From Thermoflavimicrobium daqui (GTDB lineage: Bacteria; Bacillota; Bacilli; Thermoactinomycetales; Thermoactinomycetaceae), in assembly GCF_003313465.1 (NCBI RefSeq), contig NZ_KZ845672.1, positions 1 to 64,000 on the forward strand: a stretch of DNA of 64,000 bases. The letters are read 5' to 3'. The first letter of the stretch is position 1; every line of letters begins with the position of its first letter. This document shows positions 47,314 through 56,309 of this stretch, in pieces. The position numbers and the translations under genes were made by a program. The notes below the pieces were generated by a model that saw only the letters and a program-made list of their open reading frames with translations, had not been told where the DNA came from and did not search any database.

Positions 47314-48199
47314 TTTGCACACCTCCCGAAAAATGGAGATTGACAGGTGCTAAAGGTAGACTTCTTAAGTACTTTTGATAAAGCTCTAAAATATTTTCCT
47401 CGGTCTCCTTAAACTGAAGACTATCCAACCATACATGCCCCTTTCCAATTAATTGAAGCCCAAAGCGAATCACATCTACCTTTTCTGGAATGACTGTAGA
47501 AACTAGATATGGACTCCAAAGGCTTGTCCCAATCAACGGCTGACTTTGTATAAAATGAAGTGTATTTTTTTCTTGTTCTAACTCAAAAAATAAGGTTACT
47601 TGCTCAACATTCTGTGCCTGTAAAAAACCTGTTAAATGAATTCTTTTCCCTCGATATGGCTCGGCTTTGATCTGCTGGAAGAGTGAAATATAGCCGTTTG
47701 CTTGGTCATAACGGCTTTTTAAAAAAGCAGATGCTGTTCCCATATGAACCGTTTGATGATCAATCCCTACTTCATAATTGATCCAATCGCCATCTACATT
47801 CCAACCTTTTGGAACTGTTGATGTAGGAATCATACTTCTACTCCTCCTACGAATTTGTAGATAATGTTTTCGATACATTCCTGGTGGCATCTGAAACATC
47901 TTCTGAAAAGCACGCGTAAATGATTCTTGTGTAGAAAAACGATAGGTAACTGCAATATCTAATATTCGACAATCGGTATGAATTAGGTCAATAGCAGCTA
48001 AAGTTAGACGTCGCCTACGAATATATGCCGTCACACTCATTCCTATGACTGACTGAAAGAGTCGATGAAAATGATAGCTTGAGAAGCCCATATAATTTGC
48101 TACTTTGTCTAATGAAATATCATGTTGTATATACTTTTCTATATAAAAGATTGCTTGACGCTGAAACTGTAGAGAATCGACCTCTTTCACGCTATTCAC
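47306..48199 (-). CDS. AraC regulator fused to beta-sandwich-like module
   Basis: This 297 aa protein has two AraC helix-turn-helix motifs at the N-terminus (residues about 15-110: SLDKVANYMGFSSYHFHRLF and ILDIAVTYRFSTQESFTRAF). The C-terminal part (about 130-265) is one copy of a module that also occurs three times in the adjacent upstream protein, with PKGW, YRGKRIHLTGFLQAQNV and a Trp-Asp pair (HVWLDSL). The module looks like a carbohydrate-binding-type beta sandwich and may sense a ligand. It lies 14 nt after that protein's stop. Confidence 0.85.
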   Translation of the reverse strand: MNSVKEVDSLQFQRQAIFYIEKYIQHDISLDKVANYMGFSSYHFHRLFQSVIGMSVTAYIRRRRLTLAAIDLIHTDCRILDIAVTYRFSTQESFTRAFQKMFQMPPGMYRKHYLQIRRRSRSMIPTSTVPKGWNVDGDWINYEVGIDHQTVHMGTASAFLKSRYDQANGYISLFQQIKAEPYRGKRIHLTGFLQAQNVEQVTLFFELEQEKNTLHFIQSQPLIGTSLWSPYLVSTVIPEKVDVIRFGLQLIGKGHVWLDSLQFKETEENILELYQKYLRSLPLAPVNLHFSGGVQNE

Positions 48200-48213
48200 C
48201 TCATCATCCTGAC

Positions 48214-49746
48214 TTATTCATCGAAACTTAAGTTGATGGGTCGATCATAAATAATCGGCTTCCTTCCTGTAACAGGCACTGAAGCATCCACAACTTCTAA
48301 TGACAAACGGTCTATCCAAATACATCCTTGTTGAGATAGGTAAGATCCTAGTTGAATCCATTCACTCTCCTTAGGTACATCGATAATAATTTCATATAAA
48401 CCCCAATCCTTTGTACCTACAAGTGCACGTTCCCCCATATCATCCATTACACAAACTTCCTCATCACGGCCCCTCATTTCTATCCATAAACCAGCTTGTT
48501 TTACATTTTGGGCCTTAAGATAACCAGAAAAACGAATCCGCTTACCACGATATAAAGTAGCTTCAAAAGCTTGTGTTAATGTGGCAAAGGTTTGGTTAGT
48601 CCGTTTAGCACGTAGATAAGCAGGAGACTGATCGAAAGCTTTTTCTTTCTTCTCAAGTCCTGCTTCATAATCCAATAAATAGTGACTCATGAGTTTCCAA
48701 GCACAAGACAATTGAGATTCACCCATTTGTGCAAAAGAAAGCTGCGGATGTTGAGGCAATTTTTTTTCTGTGTCTGGAATCGAAGAGTCACAAACTTCAA
48801 GAGACAGCCCATCAATCCACATAGACCCTGCTCCAGCAAATAAAAAACCGATATGAATAAATAAACTTTCGTCTGGAACATCTAAAACAAGTTGAATATC
48901 TGTCCAATCTTTAATCCCTACCAATGGCGCATCTTGTATATCTGCACAACTTAATATTTGCTCATCTTGGTTATAGATTTGCATGTAGCATTCTGCTCTT
49001 ACAGCCGCTTTGACTTTGATCCTAGCTACTAAGCGAATACGGTTACCCTGAAACTTCTTGGCTGAAATAATACGATGAAGTGTAGTATATCCGTGTGGTT
49101 TCTCTGATTTTGCTTGTATTTGAAGTGAATAGTTTCCTAAAACCATGTCATCTGAAGCCAATTTTATTCCATATTCATCATCATAGCTTTGCCATACACG
49201 CCAACCAGTAGGGGTTTTTGATTTATGATCCCAAAGAGAAAAATCAAAATTATAAGCATCCTCCTCCCCAGGCAAAATATTGCTGATTGGAACACTACTT
49301 TCAACGATCTCTAACTGCAAACCATCTATCCAAACACAACCTCTGGCACCTAAGATCATTCCAAAGCTGATAACATAGCCTTCGTCTGGAACATCAAGTG
49401 TAATTGAATACTTTTCCCAATCTTTCGTCCCTACTATATGCTGATCATACATGTTATAGAAAGAGAGCAATTCTCTTTCTTTCCCATCAATCCTCATCCA
49501 CAATGCAGCATAACCCGCTTTTTCTGTTTTCACATACCCCGATAATTGAACCCTTTTTCCTCTATATTGATCAGCACGAATGTTTTGTCCAAGCGTAGCC
49601 CAACCTTCGACAGTCTGTTCTTGTTTGGCACGAATAAAAGCAGAAGTTGATCCTACTTTACACACAATGGTATCAATTCCTGTCTCGAAATACTTTTGAT
49701 GGTCTTCTCCCGTAAAAAACCAACCTTCTGGAATTTGACTAATCAT
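48214..49746 (-). CDS. Protein of three tandem beta-sandwich-like modules
   Basis: This 510 aa protein has no signal peptide and is built from three similar units of about 155 residues (1-155, 170-335, 345-500). Each has a P-x-GW or similar start, a YRGKRV/FQGNRI/YRGKRI strand, an LVGxKDW strand, a DVPxE turn and a closing GxxWIDxLxLEVxDSSVP-like strand. The shape suggests a galactose-binding-like or CBM-like fold. It is first in an operon with the AraC protein carrying a fourth copy. It may be a ligand reservoir or co-sensor. ATG 49746 follows GAGGGTGAG. Confidence 0.75.
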   Translation of the reverse strand: MISQIPEGWFFTGEDHQKYFETGIDTIVCKVGSTSAFIRAKQEQTVEGWATLGQNIRADQYRGKRVQLSGYVKTEKAGYAALWMRIDGKERELLSFYNMYDQHIVGTKDWEKYSITLDVPDEGYVISFGMILGARGCVWIDGLQLEIVESSVPISNILPGEEDAYNFDFSLWDHKSKTPTGWRVWQSYDDEYGIKLASDDMVLGNYSLQIQAKSEKPHGYTTLHRIISAKKFQGNRIRLVARIKVKAAVRAECYMQIYNQDEQILSCADIQDAPLVGIKDWTDIQLVLDVPDESLFIHIGFLFAGAGSMWIDGLSLEVCDSSIPDTEKKLPQHPQLSFAQMGESQLSCAWKLMSHYLLDYEAGLEKKEKAFDQSPAYLRAKRTNQTFATLTQAFEATLYRGKRIRFSGYLKAQNVKQAGLWIEMRGRDEEVCVMDDMGERALVGTKDWGLYEIIIDVPKESEWIQLGSYLSQQGCIWIDRLSLEVVDASVPVTGRKPIIYDRPINLSFDE

Positions 49747-49847
49747 TCTCTCTCACCCTCATTCGCTGTCTTTATCCTTCTCTTCGTATCCTAACACTCC
49801 TCAATCTTTTACTTTTGACTTTTTTTGCGCCTTTTTTTAGAAATTAC

Positions 49848-49875
49848 TTGCATTTAGTGTATGTAGTGTTATAAT
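49848..49875 (+). promoter_or_regulatory. Promoter of GntR-ABC operon
   Basis: TTGCAT (49848-49853), a 16 nt spacer and TATAAT (49870-49875) lie about 70 nt before the regulator gene. Confidence 0.7.
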
Positions 49876-49912
49876 ACACTTAAACAAAGTGTTTGATATG
49901 AGTCCATACACT
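49856..49912 (+). promoter_or_regulatory. GntR/YtrA-type operators
   Basis: AGTGT-TATAAT-ACACT (49865-49880) is a palindrome centred on the -10 box. A second pair, AGTGTATG (49856-49863) and CATACACT (49905-49912), encloses it. Overlap with the promoter fits autorepression by the adjacent GntR protein; binding is inferred. Confidence 0.6.
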
Positions 49913-49944
49913 CCATACTGTTAAGCTTCTAAAGGGGGAGGGAC

Positions 49945-50331
49945 ATGGAAACAAGAGTAGTCGGACCACTCACTTTTACAATTGATTTCTCCATACCGCT
50001 TTATGAACAGATTGTGGAACAAATTCGTCATGCAGTAGCGAGAGGAGAGATTGCATTGGGAAAAAAGCTACCTTCTGTTCGTGAAATGGCTCAAAATCTA
50101 AAAGTAAATCCAAGTACTGTCGTTCGGGCATATCTAGAGTTAGAACATGATGGGCTATGTGAAAAAAGAAGAGGACAAGGTACTTTTATCACTAACTCGG
50201 AGGAAAAAGTACAGAAGATTAAACGAGGTCTCGCAGAGGAAGCACTAAATAACTTTGTACACACAATGAAGTCTTTAGGAATTGATAAAAATACTGCCCA
50301 ACAGTGGCTAAAGGAGATGGATTGGCAATGA
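49945..50331 (+). CDS. GntR-family regulator (YtrA/YhcF type)
   Basis: This 128 aa short GntR protein has the winged helix near residues 20-85: PLYEQIVEQIRHAVARGEIALGKKLPSVREMAQNLKVNPSTVVRAYLELE, and a short helical tail. YtrA/YhcF proteins repress their own ABC exporter operons. GGGGGAGGGAC precedes the ATG. Its TGA overlaps the next ATG. Confidence 0.92.
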   Translation: METRVVGPLTFTIDFSIPLYEQIVEQIRHAVARGEIALGKKLPSVREMAQNLKVNPSTVVRAYLELEHDGLCEKRRGQGTFITNSEEKVQKIKRGLAEEALNNFVHTMKSLGIDKNTAQQWLKEMDWQ

Positions 50332-51023
50332 GCATCGCTGTGGAATTTCATCATGTCTCATACCGTTATGGGCGAAAGTTTGCACTTCAAGATTTATCTC
50401 TTTCGATCCCAAAAGGGAAAGCGACTGGCTTACTTGGCGAAAATGGAGCAGGTAAATCCACCCTATTAAAACTGATCACAAGTATTGGAAAACCTACCTT
50501 AGGGGAAATCAAGGTTTTTGGACAAAAGCCAGGTTGGAAAGTAAACGAGCAGATTGCTTATCTCGGAGATCGTGCACAGTGGTATAAATTTCATAGCATC
50601 GAAAAAGCCATACAATACGCAGAAAAAATATTTCCGAACTTTCAAGTCCAACAAGCCAAAGAGTATCTCGACTTTATGAAGCTAGACAGCAAAGCAAAAG
50701 TTGGTGATCTCTCAAAAGGACAAATGATGCGATTACAACTGATACTCTGTCTTTCACGGAAAGTAGACCTCTTTTTATTAGATGAACCTTTATCCGGTAT
50801 TGACCTGATATCACGCGAAAAAATTATTGATCTCTTAATACATCTTTTATCAGAACAAGAAGTAACTATAGTTATCAGTACACATGAAATTATGGAAACA
50901 GAGGGGCTATTTGAACATCTCATATTTTTGAAAGAAGGAAAAGTAGTCAAGTCGGGAAATGTCGAAACACTTCGTGCTCGGGAAGGCTCGATTCAACATA
51001 TATATCGGGAGGTATTTCAATGA
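50328..51023 (+). CDS. ABC transporter ATP-binding protein (YhcG-like)
   Basis: This 231 aa ATPase has Walker A GENGAGKST, signature LSKGQMMRLQL, Walker B LFLLDEPLSGID and switch His in VISTHE. ATG 50328 overlaps the regulator stop (ATGA), with AAGGAG upstream. It pairs with the following permease as an exporter. The signature LSKGQ rather than LSGGQ is usual for this small-exporter group. Confidence 0.93.
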   Translation: MSIAVEFHHVSYRYGRKFALQDLSLSIPKGKATGLLGENGAGKSTLLKLITSIGKPTLGEIKVFGQKPGWKVNEQIAYLGDRAQWYKFHSIEKAIQYAEKIFPNFQVQQAKEYLDFMKLDSKAKVGDLSKGQMMRLQLILCLSRKVDLFLLDEPLSGIDLISREKIIDLLIHLLSEQEVTIVISTHEIMETEGLFEHLIFLKEGKVVKSGNVETLRAREGSIQHIYREVFQ

Positions 51024-51730
51024 ACGCTTTTTGGAGCATAGTCAAAAATGACTTTCGCATGGTTTTTCCCAAGAAATATATTTTTCCTCTTACTTCCATG
51101 TTAATAGGGGGGACGATTTTCGGGGTTCTCTGTTCTCTTTTAAATTTTACACAAATTAAACCTGAGATTCATTGGGTATATACTTGGATACTCTTTGCAT
51201 TACCTGGTTTTACTACAGGTATCGTTATGGCAGAAGAGAGGGAAAAAACACTAGGATGGTGGTTGTCATTACCTTATCCCAGACATTGGCTTATTGCCGC
51301 TAAATGCATCGCTATGCTTCTCCGAGCGTTACAAATTATTTTGATTCTATTTTTATTTACCAATTTCATTCTCTACCTCTTTACTTGGATTAGACCTGAA
51401 GCTTATGAAAACATAGCTTGGGGAGAGCTGTTTTACTATCAGTTGATGATCATTGGTGAACGTCTGATCTATGTCCCACTCATTATCACCTTAGGACTAT
51501 TAGCGGGATTACTTACCTTCTCTTCGATGAAACTATTAAATATCCCCATCTGGATATTCTTTGGTCTATTTGTTTCTTTCATTGTGTTACGCCATGTATC
51601 TAAAGTATCCCGTTTAGATTGGGACATTGTAAATATCCCTTTGATATGGATCGGACTGTTTAGTTTCCTCATTAGTTTACTCTTTTATTACTGGTCTATC
51701 TCCATTTTAAATCGAAAATTACAAATATAG
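51020..51730 (+). CDS. ABC transporter permease
   Basis: This 236 aa permease with six predicted helices overlaps the ATPase gene by 4 nt. The N-terminus MNAFWSIVKNDFRMVFPKKY and a cytoplasmic loop EEREKTLGWWLSLPYPRHWLIAAK fit permeases of antibiotic or envelope-stress exporters linked to YtrA-type regulators. Substrate unknown. Confidence 0.85.
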   Translation: MNAFWSIVKNDFRMVFPKKYIFPLTSMLIGGTIFGVLCSLLNFTQIKPEIHWVYTWILFALPGFTTGIVMAEEREKTLGWWLSLPYPRHWLIAAKCIAMLLRALQIILILFLFTNFILYLFTWIRPEAYENIAWGELFYYQLMIIGERLIYVPLIITLGLLAGLLTFSSMKLLNIPIWIFFGLFVSFIVLRHVSKVSRLDWDIVNIPLIWIGLFSFLISLLFYYWSISILNRKLQI

Positions 51731-51739
51731 ACTATATCA

Positions 51740-51771
51740 AAAGCCCCATGTCATAAGGACACGGGGCTTTA
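51740..51771. terminator. Bidirectional terminator
   Basis: AAAGCCCC-TGTC pairs with GACA-GGGGCTTT with one bulge. It lies between the convergent permease and oligopeptide-binding protein genes. Confidence 0.8.
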
Positions 51772-51802
51772 GGGTAACACTTTATCATCAGCCTCTTCAT
51801 AT

Positions 51803-53416
51803 TTATTTTTCCAGCTTCGTCCATCTTAAGCTATAATCCGCACCGATGGGATGCGTGTAGTAGTCCTTCACATACGGCTTTTTCAACAACACACTATACC
51901 GATAATAAATTGGAGCGAGTACGGCTTGATCCTCTACTAACATTTTTTCTAATTGACTTAACATCTCCATTCGCTTTTTAACATCGGTCTCTTGACGAGC
52001 TTGCACCACTTGCTTGTTAAAGTCCTCGTTTTTAAAACCTGCCGAGTTTTTATTTTCATGGGTATTCCATAACTCAAGGTAAGCCATGGCATCGTTGTAG
52101 TCGGCTCCCCAAGCAGAGATGGTTAGATCGAAATCCCCTCTTTCACGACGATCATCTAACGCTTTTGGCGCAGGAGTTTCAATCTCAATGTTAAGACCTA
52201 AGTTAACACGTAGCTGCTCTTTAATAACGGACGCGATATCCTTGTAAGCATTTGAAGTGATTAGAGTCAATTTCTCGGGTGGTTTACTCATCCCCAGCTC
52301 CTGAAGTCCTTTTTGTAAATACTCCTTCGCTTTAGCCGCATCATAGGTCACTAATTCTTTCTTCGTCGCATCCCGGAATGACTGATTTTCTAATCCTGCA
52401 ATCGCTGGATGAACTAATGCATATGCTGGTAAAGATCCATCTCGTAAAACTTTTTCAGCAATCACCGCTCGATCATACGCATGAGTAATCGCTTTACGAA
52501 TATTACTATTTTGTGTAAAGCGATTGGATCTTACATTCATAGGCATATAAATCGATGTGGCTCGCTCAGCTTTCACCAAGTCTGGAGAACTTTTATATTT
52601 ATTGATAAAAACATTATTAATTGGAGCAATATCTACTTGTCCTGAATTATAGAGATTCACACCAGTACTCACATCTTTTAATAAATTCAGATCAATTTGA
52701 TCTAAATTTACATTTTTAGCATCCCAATACTTCTCATTTTTTGTTAAAACAATTTTCGTTTGACCGGCACTCTTAAGGATAAAGGGGCCACTATACACAA
52801 TTTTGTCTGGATGTCCAAGTGCATCTTGTTTGAGTTTATCGATCATATCTTCACGCTGAGGAAGAAAAGCAGGCAAAATCGTATAGTCTAAGAAATTGAT
52901 CATCGGTGCTTTTAATCGTACTTCTAAAGTTTGATCATTGATCGCTTTCACACCAACTTCATTCTCTTTTGCTTTACCGCGATAGAAATCTTCTGCCTTA
53001 TCAATAGGAAAAAGAATATATGCATATTCAGATTTAGTCTCTGGTTTCATCATCCGTTTCCAACCAAACTCAAAATCTTTGGCAGTGATCGGTTTACCAT
53101 CACTCCACTTCGCATCGCGTAAGATAAATGTATAAACTCGCTTATCTGAACTTACTTTCACGTCTTTAGCAATACCTGAAACTGGCTTTTTATCTTGATT
53201 TAACCTCATCAATCCTTCATAGACATGATTAGCTAAGATGAAAGAGCCACCATCTACTACTGTTGCGGGGTCGATACTTGTAAACTCTTCTGTTTCAGCA
53301 ATTCGGAGCACTTTTTTCTGTTGGATAGCGCTTTCATTAGAGCCCTTGTTACCACAGGCCGTCAAAAGAAGGCTCGATATTGTCGTACATAATAGGAGTA
53401 ATTTCCACCTTTTCAA
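51803..53416 (-). CDS. Oligopeptide-binding lipoprotein (OppA/DppE family)
   Basis: This 537 aa SBP family 5 lipoprotein has the lipobox LLTAC near residue 21 and the family segments IDPATVVDGGSFILANHVYEGL, AKWSDGKPITAKDFEFGWKR and FDLTISAWGADYNDAMAYLELW. It starts at TTG 53416 with AGGAGG upstream. No permease or ATPase subunits are nearby, so it must dock with a transporter encoded elsewhere or act as a chaperone or sensor. Confidence 0.9.
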   Translation of the reverse strand: MKRWKLLLLCTTISSLLLTACGNKGSNESAIQQKKVLRIAETEEFTSIDPATVVDGGSFILANHVYEGLMRLNQDKKPVSGIAKDVKVSSDKRVYTFILRDAKWSDGKPITAKDFEFGWKRMMKPETKSEYAYILFPIDKAEDFYRGKAKENEVGVKAINDQTLEVRLKAPMINFLDYTILPAFLPQREDMIDKLKQDALGHPDKIVYSGPFILKSAGQTKIVLTKNEKYWDAKNVNLDQIDLNLLKDVSTGVNLYNSGQVDIAPINNVFINKYKSSPDLVKAERATSIYMPMNVRSNRFTQNSNIRKAITHAYDRAVIAEKVLRDGSLPAYALVHPAIAGLENQSFRDATKKELVTYDAAKAKEYLQKGLQELGMSKPPEKLTLITSNAYKDIASVIKEQLRVNLGLNIEIETPAPKALDDRRERGDFDLTISAWGADYNDAMAYLELWNTHENKNSAGFKNEDFNKQVVQARQETDVKKRMEMLSQLEKMLVEDQAVLAPIYYRYSVLLKKPYVKDYYTHPIGADYSLRWTKLEK

Positions 53417-53555
53417 ATTAAACTTCCTCCTATTCGCTCATAAATTTAAGAACCATTCCAAATAAAGGGTTACATCATTATCATAACAAATTTCCATCTT
53501 ATTTCATAATATTATTTATGATTATGAGTTATAATTTTATTTTATACAAAAAACT

Positions 53556-53578
53556 AAAAACCCCCTTGATGGGGGTTA
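53556..53578 (-). terminator. Terminator after second oligopeptide-binding gene
   Basis: On the complement, AACCCCC-ATCA-AGGGGGTT followed by UUUAG. Confidence 0.8.
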
Positions 53579-53588
53579 TATTCTCTAT

Positions 53589-55241
53589 TTAAGAATGGTT
53601 ACTACTTAAGTAAGTCCATTTTAGACTGTAATCGGCACCAATAGCATGATTATAAAAGTCCTGTACATAAGGCTTCTGTAAAAACGAACTGGTTCGATAA
53701 AAAAGAGGGACAATTACAGCTTGATCTTGAATCAGCTTTTTCTCGGCTATACTTAGGTGTTTAATCTTCTCTTCAGGAAGTACTGTCTTTTTAGACTTCT
53801 CTAGTAAATCATTAAACTCTTTATCCTTAAACCTAGCAATATTTAACCTTCTATCAGCACTCCACAACTCTAGATAGGCAATAGGATCATTATAATCGGC
53901 TCCCCAACTAGAAACTGCAATATCAAATTTACCTTGATTTTGGCATACTATTTTTTCCTTACTGGTCACTGAGTCAATTTGCACTTGCAGTCCTAAAATA
54001 TCTTGCAGTTGTTTTTTCACTGCAATAGCTACCTCTCGCTTCTCATCATCATAACTAAGTAAATGAATTTCATCAGGTGGCTTGTCCATATTTAGTTCGC
54101 TTAGCCCTTTAGCTAGAAGTGCTTTCGCTTGCTGTGGTTGATATCTTACCCACTCCTTTTTAGTCATCTGACGAAATGATTTATTTCCTATACCCGAAAT
54201 AGCTGGATGAATCAATGCCCCTGCTGGCTTAGAACCATCTCTTAAAATTTGATCAGTTAATTTTTGTCGATTAATACTTAAATTAATAGCACGACGAATG
54301 TTTGGATTAGCTAGAAATTTATTCTGCTGATTCATTACCAAATAGTAAGAAGTGGCTCGCTCCACTATTTTCAATTCAGATGAATCTTTGAAAGAACCGA
54401 TATATTTCCGATTAACAGGTGCTATATCTACTTGGTTCGATTGATACAGTTGAACTGCGGTATCGATATTTTTAACAAGACGAAGTTCTACCTGTTGTAG
54501 ACTGACATTATTTCGATCCCAATAACGGTCATTCTTTGTAAGTACTGTTTTCGCTCTATTAAATTCTTTGACAACGAAGGGACCACTATAAACCGTATTC
54601 TGACTGGTCGTCGCATACTTATCACCAAACTTCGTGACTAAATCTTGTCTCTGTGGTAAATATGCTGGCAATGTAGTTAAACTAAGGAAGTTTAACATGG
54701 GTTCTTTTAACTTTACAACTAATGTATGTGGGTCCAGTGATGTAATTCCTACCTCATTTTGATTTTTTATACCATCATGATATTCTTTGGCTCCTTGAAT
54801 TGGAAAGAGGATAAAGGAATATGAAGATTTCGTCTTCGGATCCAAAACGCGTTTCCAGCCGAATTCAAAATCTTGTGCTGTGATCGGCTTCCCATCACTC
54901 CATTTTGCATCTTTCCTTAATGTAAAAGTATAAGTAAGTTGATCGGAACTTATATTTACATTTTCTGCAATCCCTTCTACAGGTTGTTTATTTTTTAGTC
55001 TCATTAATCCCTCTTGTACATTATTTAGCAAAATGAAGGAACCATTATCCACTACTTTAGCAGGATCCAAGCTCGAAGCTTCATTCATCTCTGCGATACG
55101 TAACACTTGATTTTTTGCTGACCCTATGGTTGATTCACCCTTCATTGAGTCAACTATCGAATTACAAGCAACTAACCAAATACTACAAATGAAGGAACCA
55201 ATCAGTCCATATCGAAATTTTTTTCTCTTACCTTTATTCAT
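53589..55241 (-). CDS. Oligopeptide-binding lipoprotein, paralogue
   Basis: This 550 aa paralogue of the neighbour has the lipobox WLVAC, SSLDPAKVVDNGSFILLNNVQEGL and FDIAVSSWGADYNDPIAYLELW. The frame opens at TTG 55244, but ATG 55241 is 7 nt from AGGGG and is preferred. The AGGGG site can pair with the first codons of a short upstream ORF, which suggests translational control. Its terminator separates it from the other paralogue. Confidence 0.9.
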   Translation of the reverse strand: MNKGKRKKFRYGLIGSFICSIWLVACNSIVDSMKGESTIGSAKNQVLRIAEMNEASSLDPAKVVDNGSFILLNNVQEGLMRLKNKQPVEGIAENVNISSDQLTYTFTLRKDAKWSDGKPITAQDFEFGWKRVLDPKTKSSYSFILFPIQGAKEYHDGIKNQNEVGITSLDPHTLVVKLKEPMLNFLSLTTLPAYLPQRQDLVTKFGDKYATTSQNTVYSGPFVVKEFNRAKTVLTKNDRYWDRNNVSLQQVELRLVKNIDTAVQLYQSNQVDIAPVNRKYIGSFKDSSELKIVERATSYYLVMNQQNKFLANPNIRRAINLSINRQKLTDQILRDGSKPAGALIHPAISGIGNKSFRQMTKKEWVRYQPQQAKALLAKGLSELNMDKPPDEIHLLSYDDEKREVAIAVKKQLQDILGLQVQIDSVTSKEKIVCQNQGKFDIAVSSWGADYNDPIAYLELWSADRRLNIARFKDKEFNDLLEKSKKTVLPEEKIKHLSIAEKKLIQDQAVIVPLFYRTSSFLQKPYVQDFYNHAIGADYSLKWTYLSSNHS

Positions 55242-55248
55242 CAAAAAA

Positions 55249-55357
55249 CCCCTGCTACTAAATACATAAAATAATATCCCTATGTAAAAAGTTCTTGTTT
55301 CACCACATCTCGCTCGTTATGTGTAGATGTAAAGGATACAATTTTACTAGTAGCAGG
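55249..55357 (-). promoter_or_regulatory. Possible RBS-sequestering leader structure
   Basis: In the mRNA (complement), CCTGCTACTA (55357-55348), at the start of the leader ORF, is a perfect 10 nt complement of TAGTAGCAGG (55260-55251), which runs into the AGGGG ribosome site of the oligopeptide-binding gene. Ribosomes on the leader ORF would melt the left arm and free the site. This is inferred from base pairing alone. Confidence 0.5.
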
Positions 55358-55360
55358 CAT
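55280..55360 (-). CDS. Putative 26-codon leader peptide
   Basis: ATG 55360 is preceded by AAAGGAGGTGA (spacing short, 3-4 nt). The peptide begins MPATSKIVSFTST and ends at 55280, 38 nt before the start of the oligopeptide-binding gene. Its codons 2-4 form one arm of the hairpin that covers the downstream ribosome site. No homologue is known to me; translation is plausible but unproven. Confidence 0.45.
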   Translation of the reverse strand: MPATSKIVSFTSTHNERDVVKQELFT

Positions 55361-55774
55361 TCACCTCCTTTTGAAGATACCCTTACTCTATTCCCAATAT
55401 TACATTTATTCGTGCTACTTACTTTTCCTATTTACATTTACAAGTGTTATCAATCTATTTCCTATCTACCTATTTATTAGTCACTCATTTTAGTTTCACT
55501 GAACTATAATTAAGGAAAGATTTGTTTCTTTATTTGTTGTTCTATTTATCCTCTCAATTTCCTTTTATGAATCCAAACTTTTGGGAAAATTGGTGAAATC
55601 GTTTAATTAAAAAAAGAATAAGCATCCGTCTTATGAGAGACCACCCTCTCCTAAAAATGATCTTTATTGACCATAAATCCATAACAATTTGTCCATGGAT
55701 TTTTTGTTTTACTAACATCTTCTCTATTCTAGGTTTTGTATAATAAAGATAAAAGGAGAAAGGAGTGATCCTAC
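55361..55774. other. Divergent promoter region, no gene seen
   Basis: This AT-rich 410 nt stretch separates the oligopeptide-binding gene from the NfeD-flotillin operon. It holds a hairpin with a T tract on the plus strand (AAATCCAT..ATGGATTTTTT, 55672-55707). A 77-codon minus frame (55554-55787) has no ribosome site and is doubtful. Confidence 0.45.
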
Positions 55775-56296
55775 ATCTTAGAGTCAATATTTTGGGTTTG
55801 CTTTCTGTTGGGAGTTGCTATGACCATCCTTAGCTTTATATTTAGTAATTTTCTGGATGGGATCTTAGATAGTTTATTTTCCTTTGATCTCCCTATCGTT
55901 TCCTCTGTGACCATATTTAGTGCGCTAACTGTCTTTGGAGGAAGTGGTCTGATTCTATCACGGTATACAGAGCAGCCTAATAGTATGGTTATCACCTTTT
56001 CTTTACTCCTTTCATTTGCTTCCTTTATACTCGTTTATTTTCTCCTAGTCCGACCGTCTCAAAAAGTAGAGTCTTCTGTGGGCTTTCGCCTTGCCGAGCT
56101 TAAAGGTAAAAAGGGTGTTGTGATCACCACCATCCCTCGTCAAGGCATGGGGGAAGTTATGATTACGACGAGTGGTGGAAATACAAATCAGATTGCCCAA
56201 AGTGCTACAGGTGATTCGATCTCTCAGGGAACCAAGATTATCGTGTCAGACGTTGCCGGTCATATCTTGCTGGTTAAACCTCTAGCTAATAAATAA
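55775..56296 (+). CDS. NfeD-like membrane protein (YuaF type)
   Basis: This protein has two to three N-terminal helices (WVCFLLGVAMTILSF, VTIFSALTVFGGSG, VITFSLLLSFASFILVYFL) and a C-terminal OB fold (KGVVITTIPRQGMGEV, IIVSDVAGHILLVKP). It belongs with flotillin (YuaF-YuaG pair). There is no in-frame ATG, GTG or TTG close to the AAGGAG site at 55760. The only start with good spacing (9 nt) is ATC 55775, giving 173 aa, like YuaF (174). TTG 55808 is the conventional alternative but lacks a ribosome site. Confidence 0.75.
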   Translation: MLESIFWVCFLLGVAMTILSFIFSNFLDGILDSLFSFDLPIVSSVTIFSALTVFGGSGLILSRYTEQPNSMVITFSLLLSFASFILVYFLLVRPSQKVESSVGFRLAELKGKKGVVITTIPRQGMGEVMITTSGGNTNQIAQSATGDSISQGTKIIVSDVAGHILLVKPLANK

Positions 56297-56309
56297 TGGA
56301 GTGATGTCA

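Noticed and set aside
55554-55787. 77-codon minus-strand ORF before the NfeD gene
   Set aside because: No ribosome site, it overlaps the NfeD start region and has no family features.
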